A stretch of 64,000 bases of DNA from DAIOXA01 sp050949165. Lineage in GTDB: Bacteria > Bacillota > Proteinivoracia > UBA4975. Below are positions 60,690-64,000 of this stretch, piece after piece. Position numbers and translations under genes: made by a program. The notes beneath the pieces are model-generated. The model was not told the DNA's origin. It did not search any database and was given only the letters and a program-made list of their open reading frames with translations. Each line of letters begins with the position of its first letter. The first letter of the stretch is position 1. Location: contig JBMNFF010000003.1 of NCBI GenBank assembly GCA_050949165.1, positions 186,001 to 250,000 on the forward strand. Direction: 5' to 3'.

Positions 60690-62738
60690 GTGCATCCAGT
60701 AAGTGCTACCTCAGTTTTCGCCCTGGAAAATTTACACTGTGCCGACTGCGCCGCCAAACTGGAAAAGGCGGTCCGGGAATTGGAGGGGGTGGAAACAGCT
60801 CAGGTCAACATCATCGCTTCGAAAATTACCGTGCGTCACCGGGGCAACGAGGGGCCGATTCGCGCCCTGCTGGCCCGTCAGGGCTACCTGGCCAAGCGGG
60901 ACCGGACCAACTTTTGGCTACAGCCCAGAACCCTTTCCACCCTGGGGGCTGCGCTTTTAATCCTCAGCGCCGTCCTCAGTCCCCAACCAGTAAAAACCTG
61001 GCTCTTGGTGGCCGCTACCGGTCTGGGCGCCTGGTTTCCCGCCCTGTCCGGCATCAAGAACCTGCTCGGGTCCAGAACCTTTGACATCAACTTTCTCATG
61101 ACCATAGCCGTTATCGGCGCCCTGGCCATCGGCGAATTGGGCGAGGCGGCGACGGTGGTCCTGCTCTTTGCCTTCAGCCACAGCTTAGAGGCTTTTACCA
61201 TGGGGCGCACCCGGCGCTCGGTACACAACTTGATGGAATTGGCGCCCGACACCGCCTGGATAGAGGAAGGGGAAGATCTGATCGCCGTCCCCACCGCCAG
61301 TTTGCAGCCGGGACAGCAGATAGTCGTAAAGCCCGGCGAGCGCATCCCCGTGGACGGAGAGATCCTCGCCGGGGTCAGCGAAGTCAACCAGGCCCAGATC
61401 ACCGGCGAATCCATGCCGATGAGTCGGGGACCGGGGGATGCGGTATATGCCGGCAGCGTCAACGGCAGCGGGCAAATTAGAGTCGTCGCCAGTAAGGCCG
61501 CCGCCGATTCCAGCCTGGCCAGGATAGTCGCCATGGTGGAGGAGGCCGCCACTTCCCGGCCGCCGGTTCAGCAATTCGTCGACTCCTTTGCCCGCTGGTA
61601 CACCCCCCTGGTCATTGCCCTGGCCATAGGGATAACGGTGCTGCCGCCACTCTTCCTCCATCAGGCTTGGCAACCCTGGCTGTACCGGGGGCTGGCCCTC
61701 CTGGTGGTGGCCTGCCCCTGCGCCCTGGTAATCTCCACTCCCGTCAGCATCGTCTCCGCCCTGGGCAATGCCGCCCGCCGCGGCGTCCTGATAAAAAACG
61801 GCGCCGCCCTGGAGCGGACCGCCGCCATTTCCATCATCGCCATGGACAAGACCGGGACCCTGACCCGAGGCGAGCCTCGCCTGGTGGCCATACACCCTGC
61901 CGGAGGCCACAGCGAGACCGAAGTGTTGCGCCTGGCCGCCTCGGTGGAGCAGGGATCCAGCCACCCCCTGGCTGCGGCCGTCATCGCCGCCGCCCGGGAC
62001 CGCCAACTCAAACCTGCTGCGGGCATGGAATACAAGACCCTGCCGGGCCACGGGGCCATGGCCACCATTGACGGGACAAATGTCTATGCCGTCAGTCCCA
62101 CCTTCGCCCAGCGGGAGCTGGGCTTATCTCCCCGGCTGGCCGCATCGGGCAAGACCCAGGTTATTCTGGCCAAGGATTGCAAGGAACTGGCTCATTTGGA
62201 GTTTCAGGACACCCTGCGGCCCGGGGCCAGGGAGATTATCAGACAACTGAAGGCCCTGAGCGCCAATCCGGTAATGCTTACCGGAGACAGCCAGGGCGTC
62301 GCCGCCGAGATTGCCCGGGAGGCGGGAATCGCCGATTTTCACGCCCACCTGCTTCCCCAGGAAAAGCTGTCCAAAATAAAAGACCTCCGCTCCCAGGGCG
62401 CCACCATGATGGTGGGAGACGGCATCAACGACGCCCCCGCCCTGGCGGCGGCAGATGTAGGGGTGGCCATGGGGGCTGCCGGCAGCGATACTGCCCTGGA
62501 GTCGGCGGATATCGCCCTGATGGCCGATGATCTCAGTCAACTTCCCTTCCTGCTCCGGCTCAGCCGCAGGGCCCTGGCCACCATTCGCTTTAACATCTGG
62601 TTTGCCGTCGCCGTCAAGCTTTTGGCCGTTGCCCTGGTCTTCCCCGGTTGGTTGACCCTCTGGTTGGCGATTATGGCCGACACCGGCGCCGCCGTCCTGG
62701 TCACCCTGAACGGAATGAGGTTGCTGAAACTGAAATAA
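60690..62738 (+). CDS. Zn/Cd/Pb-type P1B ATPase
   Basis: 682 residues from GTG 60690 (AGGGGGG upstream). HMA domain with LHCADC; TM CPC motif in VACPCALVISTPVS; phosphorylation site DKTGTLTRGEP; HP motif SSHPLA; hinge GDGINDAPALAAADVG; C-terminal MADTGAAVLVTLNGMRLLKL with the Asp typical of the Zn/Cd class. It expels divalent soft metals. In one operon with its repressor. A GC hairpin (62741-62763) follows. Confidence 0.93.
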   Translation: MHPVSATSVFALENLHCADCAAKLEKAVRELEGVETAQVNIIASKITVRHRGNEGPIRALLARQGYLAKRDRTNFWLQPRTLSTLGAALLILSAVLSPQPVKTWLLVAATGLGAWFPALSGIKNLLGSRTFDINFLMTIAVIGALAIGELGEAATVVLLFAFSHSLEAFTMGRTRRSVHNLMELAPDTAWIEEGEDLIAVPTASLQPGQQIVVKPGERIPVDGEILAGVSEVNQAQITGESMPMSRGPGDAVYAGSVNGSGQIRVVASKAAADSSLARIVAMVEEAATSRPPVQQFVDSFARWYTPLVIALAIGITVLPPLFLHQAWQPWLYRGLALLVVACPCALVISTPVSIVSALGNAARRGVLIKNGAALERTAAISIIAMDKTGTLTRGEPRLVAIHPAGGHSETEVLRLAASVEQGSSHPLAAAVIAAARDRQLKPAAGMEYKTLPGHGAMATIDGTNVYAVSPTFAQRELGLSPRLAASGKTQVILAKDCKELAHLEFQDTLRPGAREIIRQLKALSANPVMLTGDSQGVAAEIAREAGIADFHAHLLPQEKLSKIKDLRSQGATMMVGDGINDAPALAAADVGVAMGAAGSDTALESADIALMADDLSQLPFLLRLSRRALATIRFNIWFAVAVKLLAVALVFPGWLTLWLAIMADTGAAVLVTLNGMRLLKLK

Positions 62739-62740
62739 TG

Positions 62741-62763
62741 AGAGGAGGCTCCGGGCCTCCTCT
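62741..62763 (+). terminator. Hairpin after the P-type ATPase gene
   Basis: AGAGGAGGC (62741-62749) with GCCTCCTCT (62755-62763). No real U-tract. A second hairpin, AACCCTCC (62776-62783) with GGAGGGTT (62804-62811), covers the ribosome site of the next gene. Confidence 0.5.
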
Positions 62764-62814
62764 CTGGCTAGAAAAAACCCTCCCCGCAAATACTAAGCGA
62801 AGAGGAGGGTTCTT

Positions 62815-63567
62815 ATGGATTTAATTTCCCATGGCCTCTGGGGCGGCCTGGTGTTGGGGCGGAGGCGGAGTTTCTTGGGGGCGGCCCTCTTTGGCCTGCT
62901 GCCCGATGTCCTGGCCTTCGCTCCCTACCTGGTCCTTCGAGCCGTCCGGGGCGGTTTGCCGGACGTTTTTGTCCATCCCCGGTCCTACCCCCAATGGGTG
63001 CTCCTGCTGTACAATTCCAGCCACAGCCTGGTGGCAGCGGGACTGATCTTTATCGTCCTTCGGCGCTGGCGTCCCCGGCTGGCCATTCCCTTTCTGGCCT
63101 GGCCCCTGCACATCCTCATGGACATACCCACCCACTCGGCCGACAATTTCCCGACAAAATTCCTCTTCCCCTTGAGCGGGTTCCATTTTGATGGGGTGCA
63201 CTGGCGCAGTCGCCATGTATTCCTGGCCAACTGGACGGCCGTTGTCCTGGCCTATGTAGGGTGGGCTGTCTATCGCAAGCTCAGAGAAACGACAGTCTCG
63301 GCGCCCTCAGGACCAAAGCTTTTCCAAACCCGAATATACCCAGCGGGGGATGCGCACGCACCAGCTGAGCAAATCCACATCGCAGAGGCGGGTGATTCCA
63401 AAGGCGCCGGCGGCCAGCAAACCCGCTTCGGTGTAGACCAGCTCGACCCTGCCTATGGCCAGCACCAGGAGGAGCACGGTGCAGAAAAAGGCGATATTGC
63501 TCCCCACCCCGGTCCAGGTCCAGTTCTCGGTAACCAGGGCGCCTGTGCAACTGGCCAGGAGGATTAG
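62815..63567 (+). CDS. Small membrane protein (YdjM-like), with extended antisense-overlapping end
   Basis: 250 codons, ATG 62815. The N-terminal about 165 residues look real: MDLISHGLWGGLVLG, LFGLLPDVLAFAPYL, ILMDIPTHSADNFPTK with several His/Asp in hydrophobic helices, like the YdjM/metal-dependent hydrolase membrane family. From about residue 165 the composition changes (Pro/Gly/Gln-rich, hydrophilic), and this part is antisense to the next gene over 261 bp. The true end was probably near 63307; stop loss or frameshift is likely. The RBS is inside a hairpin. Confidence 0.65.
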   Translation: MDLISHGLWGGLVLGRRRSFLGAALFGLLPDVLAFAPYLVLRAVRGGLPDVFVHPRSYPQWVLLLYNSSHSLVAAGLIFIVLRRWRPRLAIPFLAWPLHILMDIPTHSADNFPTKFLFPLSGFHFDGVHWRSRHVFLANWTAVVLAYVGWAVYRKLRETTVSAPSGPKLFQTRIYPAGDAHAPAEQIHIAEAGDSKGAGGQQTRFGVDQLDPAYGQHQEEHGAEKGDIAPHPGPGPVLGNQGACATGQED

Positions 63568-63831
63568 CCCCGCGGCGCCATAGAAGAGGGGCAGGAAGAT
63601 GGGTCTCAGCACAGCCACATAGACATAAAACATCAGGGGAATTCCCAGGCCCAGCAAGGTCAGCAGGGCGGGGTGCTGCCAGACCCGCAATATGTAATAT
63701 ACGCTAAGGCTTGCGGCGACGGTGACGGCGCCGGCACAGAAAAATTGGGGAACACACTGTTCTATGGCGCCCAGGCGCCATAAGATCAGCGCCGGCACCA
63801 AGCCAGCCAAGCCGGCGCTGAGGTCCTTCAT
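63307..63831 (-). CDS. Multi-TM membrane protein, unknown
   Basis: 174 residues from ATG 63831 (GGTGAGG upstream; GTG 63840 is the alternative). Five or six hydrophobic segments (AGLAGLVPALILWRLGA, FFCAGAVTVAASLSVYYIL, LLTLLGLGIPLMFYVYVAVL, FFCTVLLLVLAIGRVEL). No family recognised. Convergent with and overlapping the end of the YdjM-like gene; codon use and hydrophobicity favour this strand. Confidence 0.65.
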   Translation of the reverse strand: MKDLSAGLAGLVPALILWRLGAIEQCVPQFFCAGAVTVAASLSVYYILRVWQHPALLTLLGLGIPLMFYVYVAVLRPIFLPLFYGAAGLILLASCTGALVTENWTWTGVGSNIAFFCTVLLLVLAIGRVELVYTEAGLLAAGAFGITRLCDVDLLSWCVRIPRWVYSGLEKLWS

Positions 63832-63867
63832 CGACCTCACCCCCTCTCCTCCGACTTAGTTCGACAG

Positions 63868-63883
63868 GGTAAATAAATTTACC
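63868..63883. repeat. 16-bp palindrome upstream of the last minus-strand gene
   Basis: GGTAAAT-AA-ATTTACC, perfect arms of 7 bp. Possible operator between the minus-strand membrane protein and the plus-strand start at 63950. Confidence 0.45.
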
Positions 63884-63949
63884 TTTTCCCCTGTGGTATT
63901 TTGGTAATTTTGTGAAAAGGATTTAACCAAAAAGCCATCAGGAGGGCCG

Positions 63950-64000
63950 ATGGAACTCCCTGGGCTGAATTCGATTCAGATATCCCCGGCTTTATCAGTT
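63950..64000 (+). CDS. Possible start of a gene running off the window
   Basis: ATG 63950 follows AGGAGGG by 3 bases and stays open for 17 codons to the edge. Too short to assign. Confidence 0.3.
   Translation, partial: MELPGLNSIQISPALSV

Overview
The window looks like a chromosomal segment of a GC-rich, spore-forming Clostridia-type Firmicute (Bacillota). Pointers are a CIRCE-controlled groES-groEL pair, a SpoIID-type protein, strong GGAGG ribosome binding sites, a complete bacterial selenocysteine toolkit with fdhD, genes for selenium-dependent molybdenum hydroxylase maturation, and a thioredoxin-reductase-like flavoprotein without an NAD(P)H site. No species is claimed.

Layout. 1-5.6 kb is an AT-rich accessory patch. 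It holds the end of a two-gene IS (DUF6431-like plus DDE transposase), a secreted C39-type peptidase gene split by an IS3-family element with a poly-A frameshift site, and a lipoprotein gene made of a nearly perfect 552-bp tandem duplication. 5.8-10.7 kb: a GMP-synthase-like gene whose glutaminase half is shortened and lacks the catalytic Cys, then two paralogous beta-propeller lipoproteins, one with BIG2 repeats. 10.9-15.1 kb: MoxR / transglutaminase / DUF58 operon. 15.3-17.3 kb: groEL-groES. 17.5-24.5 kb: selenium locus, transcribed selA-selB-lysR-selD-selC(tRNA-Sec)-fdhD plus a pair of related small membrane proteins; selD is read through an in-frame UGA. 24.7-38.9 kb: a very long minus-strand array. 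It starts with a small ORF, mocA, yqeB and yqeC and runs without a visible break into an exported protein, an ABC transporter, a DUF4175-like Gly/Ser/Glu-rich protein, MoxR, DUF58 and two VWA membrane proteins. 39-42.1 kb: DUF2207 protein and a peptide deformylase. 42.2-47.6 kb: plus-strand ABC exporters (one frameshifted in Walker A) and an ABC-2 drug/natural-product type transporter. 47.7-51.6 kb: lipoproteins, MBOAT O-acyltransferase and DHHW protein, i.e. a polymer O-acetylation set. 51.6-55.1 kb: short repeats, GNAT, CDP-alcohol phosphatidyltransferase and an intact IS1182-family element. 55.1-60.2 kb: FFTR-like flavoprotein, SpoIID protein, RlmL-like methyltransferase, zinc-ribbon membrane protein and a DUF6150-like small protein. 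60.3-63.8 kb: ArsR/CadC-type repressor with a Zn/Cd P-type ATPase, then two convergent membrane protein genes.

How genes work together. SelA, SelB, SelD and tRNA-Sec make and insert selenocysteine, and SelD itself carries Sec. FdhD and the YqeB/YqeC/MocA set point to formate dehydrogenase and Mo-hydroxylase selenoproteins encoded elsewhere. Two independent MoxR-DUF58 systems (one with transglutaminase, one with VWA, ABC and DUF4175-like parts) probably act at the membrane or envelope.

Less ordinary features: the degenerate GMP synthase, the selenoprotein SelD with LysR embedded in its operon, the MoxR/VWA/ABC array fused to the Mo-hydroxylase genes, the paired GVGGK membrane proteins, and two families of about 29-bp palindrome-bounded repeats sharing a GGGGACG core.
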